A program made the position numbers and the translations under genes. Below the pieces are notes generated by a model, which saw only the letters and a list, made by a program, of their open reading frames with translations, was not told where the DNA came from and made no database searches. From Ideonella sp. MAG2 (GTDB taxonomy: Bacteria; Pseudomonadota; Gammaproteobacteria; Burkholderiales; Burkholderiaceae_C), in contig PTEU01000002.1 of assembly GCA_004359425.1 (NCBI GenBank), forward strand, positions 1,328,402-1,392,401: DNA of 64,000 nt, read 5' to 3'. Positions 1 to 8,921 of the stretch are shown here, piece after piece (the first letter of the stretch is position 1; each line of letters starts with the position of its first letter).

Positions 1-3
1 GGT

Positions 4-1950
4 TTGTCTGACGCAGTCGCCTCGGCGTTTTCAGCGGCCGGCCCGCTGGCGCGCGCGGACGCTGGCTTTGCGGCGCGCCTGCCGCAGTTGGAGATGGCCG
101 AGGGCGTCTCCCAAGCCATTGCGGGCCGACAGGCGCTGGTGGTGGAGGCGGGCACGGGAGTGGGCAAGACCTTTGCCTATCTGGTGCCCGTGTTGCTGTC
201 TGGCCGCCGCGCCTTGGTCAGCACCGCCACCAAGAACCTGCAAGACCAGCTATTTTTCCGCGACCTCCCACGCCTGCGGGACGCCCTGGCCCTGCCTGCC
301 AGCATTGCGCTGCTGAAGGGGCGGGCGAGTTATCTGTGCCGTCACCGGCTGGGTTTGGCGCGCGAAGGGGCTTTGCTCAGCGATCGCATGGCGGTTCGAG
401 CCTTGGCGCGTATTGAGCAATGGGGCCAGGCCACCCAGAGTGGCGATATGGGCGAATTGGAAGGGTTGGACGAGCGCTCGGAGATCATCCCGCTGGTGAC
501 CTCCACCCGTGAAAACTGCCTGGGCAGTGAGTGCCCGGAGTACCACAACTGCCATGTGATGAAGGCCCGGCGCGAGGCCATGGCGGCCGACATTGTGGTG
601 GTCAATCACCATTTGTTTTTTGCGGACTTGGCGCTCAAAGACAGCGGCGTGGCGGAGCTACTGCCCACCGTGGATATTGCGGTGTTTGATGAGGCCCACC
701 AAATGGTGGAGGCGGGGGTTCAGTTCCTGGGCCAGAACCTTGGCACCAGCCAGGTTTTGGATTTTTCGCGCGATTTGCTCGCGGCGGGCCTGCAGTTTGC
801 ACGCGGCATGGCGCCTTGGGCAGACCTCGCCGCAGCCTGTGAGGTGGCGGCCCGGCAATTGCGGCTGAGTGCCGCCGAGGGAGCCGGTGATGTGCGAGCC
901 ATCGTCAAGCGCCGCTGGGAAGAGGTCGTGGCAGACGGTGCTTTGCAAGCACCGCTGGAGGAACTGGCGGCGGCCTTGAAGCAGGCCGCAACGGTGCTGC
1001 AAGACCATCTGGGTGCAGCGCCAGATTTCAGCCGCTTGCAAAGCCGAGCGTCTGAGCTGGCGGCGCAGGCGGCGCGCTTTCAAATGCGCGCCGCTGACGA
1101 CAGGGTGCGCTGGGTCGATTTGACACCTCACCAAGCCCGGTTGATTGAGTCACCCCTGGACATTCGCGCCATGATGACCGAGCAGCGGGCGGCTGCGCCG
1201 CGCGCTTGGGTCTTTACCTCAGCCACCTTGGGCGATGACGATACGCTGAGCTGGTTCTCAGAGGCCGTAGGTTTGGAAGATGCGTCAAAGTTGCGCCTGG
1301 GCAGCCCATTTGACTATCCGGCGCACGCTCGGGTGTACGTGCCGCCACGCTTTCCCGCCCCCAACGAACCGGCGCATGTGGTGATGGTGGGGCGGGCAGC
1401 CGCCCACTGTGCTGCCGCCCTGGGTGGGCGCACCTTTGTGCTCACCACCACGCTGAGGGCCTTGGGCATTGCGGCTGAGGCCATGAAAACCGAGCTGGCA
1501 ACATTGGGCGCAGACCTGGAGTTGTTGGTGCAAGGCCAGGCTCCCAAGCGCACCCTGTTGGCGCGTTTTGCCCAGGGGCGCAGCGTGCTGCTGGGCTCGC
1601 ACAGCTTTTGGGAAGGCATAGATGTGCCGGGGGATGCCTTGCAATGCGTGATCATTGACAAGCTGCCCTTCCCACCGCCCAACGACCCTCTGGTTGAGGC
1701 GCGGGTTCGCCATCTCAAGTCCCAAGGGCGCGATGCGTTTTCAGACTATTTTGTGGCCGAGGCCGCCATCGCCCTGAAGCAAGGGGCAGGGCGCCTGATT
1801 CGCACCGAATCTGACAAGGGTTTGCTGGTCATTTGCGACACCCGCTTGCGCCAAGCCCGCTATGGCCCGCGGCTGATGCAGGCATTGCCTCCTATGGCTC
1901 CGCTGCAATCAGGCGAGCAGGCGCTGGCGTGGCTTCGGGAGTTGGCTTGA
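4..1950 (+). CDS. DinG/YoaA-family ATP-dependent DNA helicase
   Basis: Superfamily 2 helicase of the XPD/DinG group, expected to unwind DNA 5' to 3' during repair or replication stress. Seen in the 648-residue product: Walker A EAGTGVGKT at about residues 48-56, DEAH box at 229-232, and four cysteines (112, 172, 177, 183) spaced as in the Fe-S cluster domain of this family. A late helicase motif lies in the stretch around GSHSFWEGIDVPG. Length fits the YoaA-like members better than the longer E. coli DinG. The first usable codon is TTG at 4, right at the window edge, so the true start may lie upstream. The gene is followed by the bamD remnant on the opposite strand. Family assignment is firm; choice between DinG and YoaA names is not. 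Confidence 0.88.
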   Translation: MSDAVASAFSAAGPLARADAGFAARLPQLEMAEGVSQAIAGRQALVVEAGTGVGKTFAYLVPVLLSGRRALVSTATKNLQDQLFFRDLPRLRDALALPASIALLKGRASYLCRHRLGLAREGALLSDRMAVRALARIEQWGQATQSGDMGELEGLDERSEIIPLVTSTRENCLGSECPEYHNCHVMKARREAMAADIVVVNHHLFFADLALKDSGVAELLPTVDIAVFDEAHQMVEAGVQFLGQNLGTSQVLDFSRDLLAAGLQFARGMAPWADLAAACEVAARQLRLSAAEGAGDVRAIVKRRWEEVVADGALQAPLEELAAALKQAATVLQDHLGAAPDFSRLQSRASELAAQAARFQMRAADDRVRWVDLTPHQARLIESPLDIRAMMTEQRAAAPRAWVFTSATLGDDDTLSWFSEAVGLEDASKLRLGSPFDYPAHARVYVPPRFPAPNEPAHVVMVGRAAAHCAAALGGRTFVLTTTLRALGIAAEAMKTELATLGADLELLVQGQAPKRTLLARFAQGRSVLLGSHSFWEGIDVPGDALQCVIIDKLPFPPPNDPLVEARVRHLKSQGRDAFSDYFVAEAAIALKQGAGRLIRTESDKGLLVICDTRLRQARYGPRLMQALPPMAPLQSGEQALAWLRELA

Positions 1951-1989
1951 ACTGGGGGCTACCCTAGCTGCTCAATGAGTTCGGCCCAC

Positions 1990-2010
1990 AAAAATGGGGC
2001 CACAGGCCCC
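1990..2010 (-). terminator. Rho-independent terminator of bamD
   Basis: A GGGGCC/GGCCCC stem with a three-base loop (1996-2010) is followed, reading on the minus strand, by a run of five T (1990-1994 on the plus strand are A). It lies just past the minus-strand bamD stop codon and is oriented to end that transcript. It does not carry a T run for the plus-strand helicase gene. Confidence 0.7.
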
Positions 2011-2037
2011 TGGGTTCGAACAACAGGCGAGGCAAGC

Positions 2038-2286
2038 TCACCAGAACTTCCACCACGGTTTGGCGTCAGCCGCTTTGCCGCCAGCCAAAAAGCTGCTGCT
2101 GGGAAAGTTGGTGCGAAGCAGGCGGTCGGCGTCATCCCGCAAGGGGGTCAAGCCCAGCTTGTCATAGGCCCGGCTCATGATGAACAAGGCCTCTTCGGTG
2201 GCGGGCGTCTGCGGATAGGTGGTTAGCGCCTGCTGAGCCCTGTTGGCCGCCGCCACATAAGCCCACAGTTGATTCAAGACGGGCAT
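2038..2286 (-). pseudogene. bamD: BamD C-terminal fragment, 5' end lost
   Basis: The product (82 residues) matches the end of BamD, the essential lipoprotein of the outer-membrane beta-barrel assembly complex: the stretch AAANRAQQALTTYPQTPA and the tail PWWKFW are typical of betaproteobacterial BamD. A normal protein is roughly 250-270 residues with a lipobox and five TPR-like repeats; here only the last repeat region remains. The similarity stops upstream of about 2263, where the sequence turns into rluD read on the other strand. The first few residues (MPVLNQLW) are therefore antisense rluD, not BamD. Since BamD is essential, this looks like a missing segment in the sequence rather than a tolerated mutation. 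The lost part would hold the signal peptide, the N-terminal repeats, and the bamD/rluD divergent promoter. Confidence 0.85.
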
Positions 2287-3069
2287 GTGCAGGTCAATGA
2301 GGCCGTGGTGGCGCAGGCGTCACGCAAGGTCAAGGCGGGGCAGCGGGTCGTGGTGGAGCTGGTGCAACCGGCCGAGAGCCTGGCTTTCACGCCTCAAGCC
2401 ATACCTCTGGACGTGGTTCACGAAGATGAGCATGTGCTGGTCATCCACAAACCTGCGGGTTTGGTGGTGCACCCGGCGGCTGGCAATTGGTCGGGCACCT
2501 TGCTGAATGGCTTGCTGGCGCGCGACCCGGCGGCCGCGCGCCTGCCCAGAGCGGGCATCGTCCATCGTCTGGACAAAGACACCTCGGGCCTGATGGTCGT
2601 GGCTCGCAGCCTGGAGGCAATGACAGCCTTGGTGCGCGCTTTGGCGGCCCGAGAAGTCCATCGCCAGTACATGGCGCTGGTACACGGCGACGTAGGGGCA
2701 CAGCCCTTTACGGTGGATGCACCGATTGGGCGGGACCCGCAAGCCCGCGTGCGCATGGCGGTGGTTCCTAGCGGCAAAGAGGCGCGCACCGATGTCAGCC
2801 CGGTGGCGTACCGCAATGGGGTGTCCGCCGTCCGGTGCAAGCTGCACACCGGCCGCACCCACCAGATCCGGGTCCATTTGCAGCACCGTGGCCACCCCTT
2901 GGTGGCCGATGCCGTCTATGGTGGGCCAGCGGCCCTCGGGTTGAGCCGCCAGGCCCTCCATGCTGCGGAGTTGGCTTTTGTGCATCCGCTCACTGGCCAG
3001 ACACTGAGCTTGAGTGCCGATCCGCCGCAGGATTTGGCACAGGCCTGGGCCAGTGTGGCGTCAGATTGA
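2269..3069 (+). pseudogene. rluD: RluD 23S rRNA pseudouridine synthase, N-terminus lost
   Basis: RluD makes pseudouridines in helix 69 of 23S rRNA. The catalytic motif HRLDKDTSGL with its aspartate is present, as are the family stretches HKPAGLVVHPA and GRTHQIRVHL. The N-terminal S4 RNA-binding domain starts abruptly at LIQDGHVQVN; roughly the first 50-70 residues expected in this family are absent. The only in-frame start codon is TTG at 2269, with no ribosome binding site, and the bases upstream belong to antisense bamD. The gene therefore lacks its own start and promoter in this sequence. The catalytic domain is intact through the stop codon. Neighbour on the left is the reciprocal bamD fragment, as expected for a single deletion across a divergent gene pair. 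Confidence 0.87.
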
Positions 3070-3361
3070 CGAAATGCCTGCTGCGCCATGCCATGCTGTG
3101 GCTACAATAGTGCTGTACTGAGTGGCGAATGGTCATAGTCCATGCCCGAAGGCCGCGTCGGTAACGGCGTAGCAACCTCCAAGAACCTGACGGGCAGCCC
3201 CATGGCGCCTAGAGAGGGGTGATGGCAGGTCGGCCCCGAAGTGAAATGCCCCAGCGAGATGCCTGGCGTGGTGCAAAAGCGCAACCGCTTTGCCCCCAGA
3301 TCTCGAAGGCCTACCCCCGAGTTGTTTGCGGCCCCATGTGCCGCCCAGAGACACAGACCGG
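3070..3361 (+). other. 292-bp non-coding stretch, possible structured RNA
   Basis: No convincing open frame. A -10-like TACAAT lies at 3103-3108. Downstream the sequence is rich in potential stems: CCCC/GGGG flanking TAGAGA around 3200-3220, enclosed by ACCTG/CAGGT, a CCAG/CTGG hairpin near 3250, and a GCAAAAGCG/CGCTTTGC hairpin near 3280. This arrangement could be a small RNA (6S-like size) or a leader of scpB. I do not recognise a family, and none of the diagnostic boxes of SRP RNA, RNase P RNA or tmRNA is visible. A further missing segment here is also possible. Confidence 0.3.
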
Positions 3362-3970
3362 ATGAATACACAGGATGCCAAGCGCGTTCTAGAGACGGCG
3401 CTCATCTGCGCCACGCAGCCCATGCCGCTGCGCGAGCTGCGTGTGCTGTTTGCCGACCAATTGGGCCCCGACACCCTGCGCATGCTGCTGGACGAGTTGG
3501 CCCAGGATTGGGACGGCAGGGGCGTGGAGTTGGTCAGCGTGGCCTCGGGTTGGCGGTTTCAAAGCCGCCCGGAAATGCGCGAGTATCTCGACAGGCTGCA
3601 CCCCGAAAAGCCGCCCAAGTATTCGCGTGCCGTGCTTGAAACCCTAGCAATCATTGCCTATCGGCAACCGGTGACACGCGGGGACATCGAAGACATACGC
3701 GGTGTGGTGGTGTCGAGCCAGATCATCAAACAGCTTGAGGATCGCAACTGGATAGAGTGCATTGGCCACCGCGATGCCCCGGGCCGCCCAGGGCTTTACG
3801 CCACCACTCGCCACACCCTGGCGGTGAGCGCTGACGCTGAAAGCGCAGCGGCACCGTTGGAGCCTGCGCCAATGCCAACGGCTGATACCGCCACCCCCCT
3901 TAACGATGACCTTGTAGAGCCGTCTGGCTCTGAAGCACCACTCCCTCCTGAATCCCACCATGAACACTGA
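3362..3970 (+). CDS. scpB: ScpB segregation and condensation protein
   Basis: ScpB is the winged-helix partner of kleisin ScpA in the SMC-ScpAB condensin. The stretches [20 protein letters not shown] and the glycine-rich [15 protein letters not shown] are characteristic of the second winged helix. The start ATG at 3362 follows a GACACAGACCGG context without a strong ribosome binding site; an upstream extension to 3290 is not needed by homology. After ATTR the usual FLDDLGL-type stretch is absent and a low-complexity acidic/alanine tail follows, so a small loss around 3805 is possible but unproven. No scpA is next to it. The stop overlaps the rluB start by 11 bases, suggesting translational coupling. 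Confidence 0.82.
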   Translation: MNTQDAKRVLETALICATQPMPLRELRVLFADQLGPDTLRMLLDELAQDWDGRGVELVSVASGWRFQSRPEMREYLDRLHPEKPPKYSRAVLETLAIIAYRQPVTRGDIEDIRGVVVSSQIIKQLEDRNWIECIGHRDAPGRPGLYATTRHTLAVSADAESAAAPLEPAPMPTADTATPLNDDLVEPSGSEAPLPPESHHEH

Positions 3971-5384
3971 TTTGCCTGACTCCGCCGCCTCTGCAGAGGA
4001 CCACCGCCCGGCCGATTCGGTCGATTCGGGGGAGGCACCTGCCGTTCCAAAAAAGCGGACCAGGACGCGCAAACCCGTGGCAGATGCCGCTGATGCGCCC
4101 CTAGAAGCGCAGCCTTCTGCGGCCGCGTCAGAACTGGGCGAGGGCGCCGCTAAACCGGCCCGCAAGCCACGTGTCCGCAAGCCCGTGGCCAAGGCGGATG
4201 AGGCGAGCGCGCCCCATGAAGAGGCTCCATCGCAGTCTCAGCTTGAAGCCCCGGCGCGGTCTGAGGGGCCGACGGTTGTGTTGACGGTGGCCCCTGCCAG
4301 CGAAGGCCTGGGCGCAGAAGACGCCAGGGTCCCCGTGATGGCGGGTGGAACGCCTGAGGGACGTGGTGGATTTGAGGGTGACGAAGAGCGCGGTGCGCGT
4401 AGCCGCAACCGGCGGCGTGGGCGGCGTGGCAGCGGCGGGCGCGCCCATGATGAGAGCCCCCGAGATCCGCAGGGGATGGCCCCAGCGACACTGGTTGTTG
4501 CGCCGACCCCTGACACCGGTGCGCTGTTTGCGAGCCTGCTGTCTGGAGAGTTCGACACCGAGGCCGAATTGTCTGCGGCGTCGGATGAGGCGGTCGCAGA
4601 GGCCGGTGAAGTGGAGGCCGAGTTCAGCGCAGAAGCGGGTGGGCAAGAGCCTATCGGTGACGATAAGCGGGTGTTGCTGCCCGACCCTGATGCACCCAAG
4701 CTGCACAAGGTGCTGGCGCAGTCAGGCATTGGCTCGCGCCGCGACATGGAGCAAGCCATCCAAGACCAACGGGTCAAAGTCAACGGTGAGGTGGCCCATA
4801 CCGGGATGCGCATCTCGTTTGGAGACCGCGTCACGCTGGACGACAAACCGGTCAAGGTCCGCATTGCTCCGCCTCCGGCACGGGTGATTGCCTACCATAA
4901 GCCGGTAGGCGAAGTCGTCACGCTGGACGACCCCCAACAACGCCCAACCGTTTTCCGAAAGTTGCCCCGCCTGGCCCAAGGCAAGTGGCAGTCGGTGGGG
5001 CGTTTGGACATCAATACCGAAGGTTTGTTGCTGTTCACCACCTCCGGAGACCTGGCCAACCGCCTGATGCACCCGCGTTTTGGGGTTGAGCGTGAGTACG
5101 CCGTGCGGGTGCTGGGCACGCTTGAACAAGAGTCCAAAGACAAACTGTTGGCCGGCGTCAGCATTGAGGGCCAAACAGCCAGCTTCAAGTCCATTGAAGA
5201 CGGCGGTGGCGAAGGCGTCAACCGCTGGTACCGAGTGGTCATCACGGAAGGCCGTAACCGAGAAGTTCGCAAGCTGTTTGAAGCCGTGGGGTTGGCCGTC
5301 AGCCGCTTGATCACATCAAACCCGACGCCGTTGCCAAGAACGTCATCGGCCAAATCTACGCTCGCTTTGAAGGCGCTGGCCTGA
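3960..5384 (+). CDS. rluB: RluB-like 23S rRNA pseudouridine synthase, chimeric C-terminus
   Basis: Family RsuA/RluB/RluE/RluF enzyme expected to make pseudouridine 2605 in 23S rRNA. An S4 domain ([20 protein letters not shown], about residues 243-262) precedes the catalytic domain with [14 protein letters not shown], containing the catalytic aspartate, and [21 protein letters not shown]. The first ~240 residues are a disordered Arg/Lys/Ala/Glu-rich extension, common in betaproteobacterial RluB. Normal RluB continues after AVSRLI with about 30-40 more residues; here the sequence switches at about 5310 into the ndk gene in a different frame, so the last ~24 residues are an out-of-frame reading of ndk. 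The real C-terminus and stop of rluB are missing. Confidence 0.85.
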   Translation: MNTDLPDSAASAEDHRPADSVDSGEAPAVPKKRTRTRKPVADAADAPLEAQPSAAASELGEGAAKPARKPRVRKPVAKADEASAPHEEAPSQSQLEAPARSEGPTVVLTVAPASEGLGAEDARVPVMAGGTPEGRGGFEGDEERGARSRNRRRGRRGSGGRAHDESPRDPQGMAPATLVVAPTPDTGALFASLLSGEFDTEAELSAASDEAVAEAGEVEAEFSAEAGGQEPIGDDKRVLLPDPDAPKLHKVLAQSGIGSRRDMEQAIQDQRVKVNGEVAHTGMRISFGDRVTLDDKPVKVRIAPPPARVIAYHKPVGEVVTLDDPQQRPTVFRKLPRLAQGKWQSVGRLDINTEGLLLFTTSGDLANRLMHPRFGVEREYAVRVLGTLEQESKDKLLAGVSIEGQTASFKSIEDGGGEGVNRWYRVVITEGRNREVRKLFEAVGLAVSRLITSNPTPLPRTSSAKSTLALKALA

Positions 5385-5713
5385 AGATCGCCGCTGCCAA
5401 GCTGGTACACCTGTCGCGCGCTGAAGCCGAGCAGTTCTACGCGGTGCACAAGGCACGTCCTTTCTTCAAGGACTTGGTCGATTTCATGGTCTCCGGCCCG
5501 GTGATGATCCAGTGCCTGGAAGGCGAGAACGCCATTGCCAAGAACCGTGAGCTGATGGGCGCGACCGACCCCAAGAAGGCCGAGAAGGGCACCATCCGCG
5601 CTGATTTCGCTGACAGCATCGACGCCAACGCTGTGCACGGCTCTGACGCCGCTGAAACCGCTGCCGTTGAGATTGCCTTCTTCTTCCCAGGCATGAACGT
5701 CTACGCCCGTTGA
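5315..5713 (+). pseudogene. ndk: Nucleoside diphosphate kinase, start codon lost
   Basis: Ndk transfers gamma-phosphate among nucleoside triphosphates through a phosphohistidine. The reading from 5315 gives [20 protein letters not shown] and ends [11 protein letters not shown], and contains the active-site histidine in the stretch NAVHGSDA. Only the first seven or eight residues (up to the first isoleucines before KPDA) and the start codon are absent; upstream bases at about 5310 belong to rluB. The only internal ATG in frame (5488 region and 5444 TTG-type starts) would remove the nucleotide-binding core, so no functional product can be read here. The body is otherwise perfect, with no stops, which argues for a recent or artificial join. 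Followed closely by rlmN. Confidence 0.88.
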
Positions 5714-5725
5714 TCGTGGCGTGAG

Positions 5726-6904
5726 GTGGAGCATGTGGTGTCAGGTGCTGTGAGCAAGGTCAACCTGCTCAACTTCGATCTCGAAGGCCTCACCGCGTAC
5801 TGCGAAGGGCTGGGGGAAAAGCGTTTTCGCGCCACCCAGCTTTTTCGCTGGATCCACCAACGCGGCGCAGCGGACTTTTCGGCGATGACCGATCTCGCCA
5901 AGTCCCTGCGCGACAAACTCAGTGGCCTGGCAGAGATCCGGCCGCTTCCCGTGGTGTCTGAGCATGTTTCGGCAGACGGCACCATCAAGTGGTTGTTTGA
6001 CGTAGGTGCGGGCAATGCCGTGGAGACGGTGTTCATCCCTGAGGATGACCGCGGCACCCTGTGCGTGTCCTCCCAAGCTGGTTGCGCCGTGGGTTGCCGG
6101 TTTTGCTCAACCGGTCATCAGGGGTTCTCGCGCAATCTCACCACGGGTGAGATCCTGGCTCAGTTGTGGCAGGCCGAACATGCCTTGAGGCTGCGCCTGC
6201 AGACGCCGGTGGGCGAGCGCGTCATTACCAATGTGGTGATGATGGGCATGGGCGAGCCACTGCAAAACTACGATGCGCTGGTGCCTGCATTGCGCACCAT
6301 GCTCGACGACCATGGTTACGGCTTGTCGCGCCGACGTGTCACGGTCTCCACCTCGGGCGTGGTGCCCATGATGGACCGCTTGCGTGTGGATTGCCCGGTC
6401 GCTTTGGCGGTGTCTTTGCATGCGCCCATCGACCCATTACGCAATGAGCTGGTCCCTCTGAACAAAAAGTACCCGTTGCATGAATTGATGGCAGCGTGTT
6501 TGCGCTACTTGGAGGCCGCGCCCCGCGACTTCATCACCTTCGAGTACTGCATGCTGGAAGAGGTGAATGACAGCCCGGCGCAAGCGGCCGAGTTGCTGGC
6601 GTTGATCGATGGACGGCGTGGCCAGCGCGTCCCCTGCAAGCTCAACCTCATTCCCTTCAACCCCTTTCCCGCGTCTGGCTTGGCCTGCTCCTCCAAAGAG
6701 CGGGTGGCTGCCTTTGCCAAAGTGCTGCAAGACGCGGGCGTGGTGACCACCATCCGCAAGACCCGGGGTGATGACATTGACGCGGCGTGTGGGCAATTGG
6801 CCGGCGAGGTGCAGGACCGCACACGCGCCGCCCAGCGCATGAAGCGCCTTCCTATTCCGGTCGTGGCTTTCGGTGACCGACCATCGCCCCCTTCCCAGCC
6901 CTGA
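5726..6904 (+). CDS. rlmN: RlmN 23S rRNA/tRNA adenine-C2 methyltransferase
   Basis: Radical SAM enzyme that methylates C2 of adenosine 2503 in 23S rRNA and adenosine 37 in some tRNAs. The Fe-S motif CAVGCRFC sits at about residues 120-127 (Cys120, Cys124, Cys127), preceded by the helix-hairpin N-terminal domain ([12 protein letters not shown]). A further conserved stretch is [11 protein letters not shown], and the second catalytic cysteine is expected in the region AACGQ near residue 353. Start options are GTG at 5726 or GTG at 5750 (giving MSKVNLLNF, which matches the family better); no ATG is available. The full length is present. It is downstream of ndk and upstream of pilW, the order usual in this group. 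Confidence 0.93.
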   Translation: MEHVVSGAVSKVNLLNFDLEGLTAYCEGLGEKRFRATQLFRWIHQRGAADFSAMTDLAKSLRDKLSGLAEIRPLPVVSEHVSADGTIKWLFDVGAGNAVETVFIPEDDRGTLCVSSQAGCAVGCRFCSTGHQGFSRNLTTGEILAQLWQAEHALRLRLQTPVGERVITNVVMMGMGEPLQNYDALVPALRTMLDDHGYGLSRRRVTVSTSGVVPMMDRLRVDCPVALAVSLHAPIDPLRNELVPLNKKYPLHELMAACLRYLEAAPRDFITFEYCMLEEVNDSPAQAAELLALIDGRRGQRVPCKLNLIPFNPFPASGLACSSKERVAAFAKVLQDAGVVTTIRKTRGDDIDAACGQLAGEVQDRTRAAQRMKRLPIPVVAFGDRPSPPSQP

Positions 6905-6932
6905 GCGGCCCGTCCTCTAGAAAGTGGATTGC

Positions 6933-7526
6933 ATGACGACTTCTCTTCGCATTGCGCCATCCTCTCCCTTGGCATTGCTGGCGCGAGGCACTGGCCTTGG
7001 AATAGTGCTCATGGTGCTGGCCACGCTGTTGGTAGGCTGTGTGGGTGGGCCAAGCCGCGAGCAACGTGAGCAGCGGGCCACTGCCACTCAAAACGAAGTG
7101 GAGCGGCGTGCTCGCGTGCGCTTGGAGTTAGCAGCGGCCTACTTCGGGCGCGGGCAAAACACCACGGCGCTCGATGAAGTCAAGCAGGCCTTGGCCACCG
7201 ACCCAAACCTGGGCGAGGCCTTTAATCTGCGCGGCCTGATCTATGCCAGCATGGACGAGGCAAGTTTGGCCGAGCAAAGCTTTAAGCAGGCTTTGCAGCT
7301 CAACGCGCGCGACGCTGATGCCATGCACAACTATGGCTGGTTTTTGTGCCAGCAGCGCCGGTTTACTGAAGCTGATGCGCAGTTTCAACTGGCTGAGGCC
7401 CAACCCAACTACCGCGAGGCCCTGCGAACCATGATGGCGCAAGGCATTTGCCATGAGAAATCGCCGGGCTCGAAGGGGTTTTTCCCATGCGTGTCAAGAT
7501 CGGCAATGCCGCTGGCACAAGTTTGA
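6933..7526 (+). pseudogene. pilW: PilW/PilF type IV pilus lipoprotein, 3' half lost
   Basis: Type IV pilus biogenesis/stability protein, a TPR lipoprotein that helps assemble the PilQ secretin. A signal peptide with lipobox LLVGC precedes TPR units (ELAAAYFGRGQNTTALDEV and the two following repeats with DADAMHNYGWFLCQQ). The family normally has about 250 residues; similarity stops after MAQGIC at about 7450. The remaining ~25 residues are rodZ DNA read out of frame. ATG at 6933 is preferred over GTG at 6924. The missing part would include the last TPR repeats. The neighbouring rodZ fragment picks up exactly where pilW ends, so one deletion covers both genes. Confidence 0.85.
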
Positions 7527-7597
7527 CTGTGCGCGGTCAGCCCGTGGAGCTTGCCCCTTGGACCCGGGACAACGTGGCCCGCATCGAACTCAAGTGA
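7457..7597 (+). pseudogene. rodZ: RodZ C-terminal fragment
   Basis: Reading in the second frame from 7457 gives a run that contains [17 protein letters not shown] and ends ARIELK before a TGA at 7595-7597. This matches the periplasmic DUF4115 domain at the end of RodZ, the MreB-binding shape protein. The cytoplasmic helix-turn-helix domain, the membrane helix and the linker are missing (roughly 250 residues). The fragment is too short for ordinary gene finding but its position directly before ispG fits the usual pilW-rodZ-ispG order. No start codon or ribosome binding site of its own is present. Confidence 0.75.
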
Positions 7598-7602
7598 ACC
7601 GC

Positions 7603-8883
7603 ATGACAAACGCCCCCATTCTTGTCTCCAGCGACGAGCCCATCACTCCGGCGACGCCTGCGGCTCGGCGCAGCCTACAAGCCCAGGTCCGTTGGGGTGA
7701 CCGCCTGGTCACCGTGGGCGGCGATGCGCCTGTTCGTGTCCAATCGATGACCAACACCGATACGGTCGATGTGATCGAGACGGCAATTCAAGTCAAAGAA
7801 TTGGCCATCGCAGGCTCGGAGATGGTGCGCATCACCGTCAATACACCCCAGGCCGCCGCTGCCGTTCCGCATATCCGCGACCAGTTGGACAAAATGGGCA
7901 TCGATGTGCCCTTGGTGGGGGACTTCCACTACAACGGCCACCGCCTGCTGAGCGAACACCCGGCCTGCGCCGAGGCACTGTCCAAATACCGCATCAACCC
8001 AGGCAATGTGGGCAAAGGCGACAAGGGAGACAAGCAATTTGCCCAGATGATTGAGGCCGCTTGCCGCTACGACAAGGTGGTGCGCATCGGCGTGAACTGG
8101 GGCAGCTTGGACCAGGAGTTGCTGGCAGCCATGATGGACGCCAACTCGCGCCGCGCCCAACCCTGGGATGCCAAGCCGGTGATGTATCAGGCCTTGATTG
8201 AGTCGGCGCTGCAATCTGCGGCTGATGCGCAGGCCTTGGGGCTACCGGCCCATCAAATCATCATCAGTTGCAAAGTCAGCGGCGTGCAAGACCTGATCTC
8301 GGTCTATCAAGGCTTGGCGGCACGGTGCAACTACCCCCTGCACCTGGGCCTGACCGAAGCGGGCATGGGCACCAAAGGCACCGTCGCCTCGGCCACGGCC
8401 CTCGCGGTGTTGCTTCAACAAGGCATTGGGGACACCATTCGGGTGTCGCTCACACCCCAACCGGGCGAGGCCCGCACCCAAGAAGTGGTCGTGGCTTTGG
8501 AGATTCTCCAGTCACTGGGCCTACGCAGCTTTAACCCCAGTGTGACGGCGTGCCCAGGCTGTGGCCGTACCACCAGCACCACCTTCCAGGAGCTGGCCAA
8601 GCAAATCGATGATTTTCTGCGGGCTCAGATGCCCGTTTGGCGTGGCAAGTATCCCGGTGTTGAGCAGATGAAAGTGGCCGTGATGGGTTGCATTGTCAAC
8701 GGCCCGGGCGAGAGTAAGCATGCCGACATTGGTATCAGCCTGCCAGGGACGGGCGAGGCACCGGCCGCGCCAGTGTTCATCGACGGTGCCAAAGCGGTGA
8801 CGCTGCGCGGCGAGAACATCGCCGCAGAGTTTCATGCGCTGGTTGAATCCTATATCGAGAAGCGCTACGGCGGTGCCGCCTGA
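7603..8883 (+). CDS. ispG: IspG (GcpE) 4-hydroxy-3-methylbut-2-enyl diphosphate synthase
   Basis: Sixth enzyme of the MEP isoprenoid pathway, converting MEcPP to HMBPP with a [4Fe-4S] cluster. Cluster cysteines are visible at about residues 317 and 320 (CPGCGRTT) and 363 ([10 protein letters not shown]). The N-terminal TIM barrel is marked by [11 protein letters not shown] and the family insert common to betaproteobacteria is present. The ATG at 7603 is chosen; a GTG at 7594 overlaps the rodZ stop and is possible. A long in-frame extension up to 7453 consists of out-of-frame pilW/rodZ DNA and is not part of the protein. Full length, 426 residues. dxr of the same pathway is also in this window, at 29 kb. 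Confidence 0.95.
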   Translation: MTNAPILVSSDEPITPATPAARRSLQAQVRWGDRLVTVGGDAPVRVQSMTNTDTVDVIETAIQVKELAIAGSEMVRITVNTPQAAAAVPHIRDQLDKMGIDVPLVGDFHYNGHRLLSEHPACAEALSKYRINPGNVGKGDKGDKQFAQMIEAACRYDKVVRIGVNWGSLDQELLAAMMDANSRRAQPWDAKPVMYQALIESALQSAADAQALGLPAHQIIISCKVSGVQDLISVYQGLAARCNYPLHLGLTEAGMGTKGTVASATALAVLLQQGIGDTIRVSLTPQPGEARTQEVVVALEILQSLGLRSFNPSVTACPGCGRTTSTTFQELAKQIDDFLRAQMPVWRGKYPGVEQMKVAVMGCIVNGPGESKHADIGISLPGTGEAPAAPVFIDGAKAVTLRGENIAAEFHALVESYIEKRYGGAA

Positions 8884-8921
8884 GCCTTGATTCCCGGCCC
8901 ACGGGCCAACGCTGAAACACC

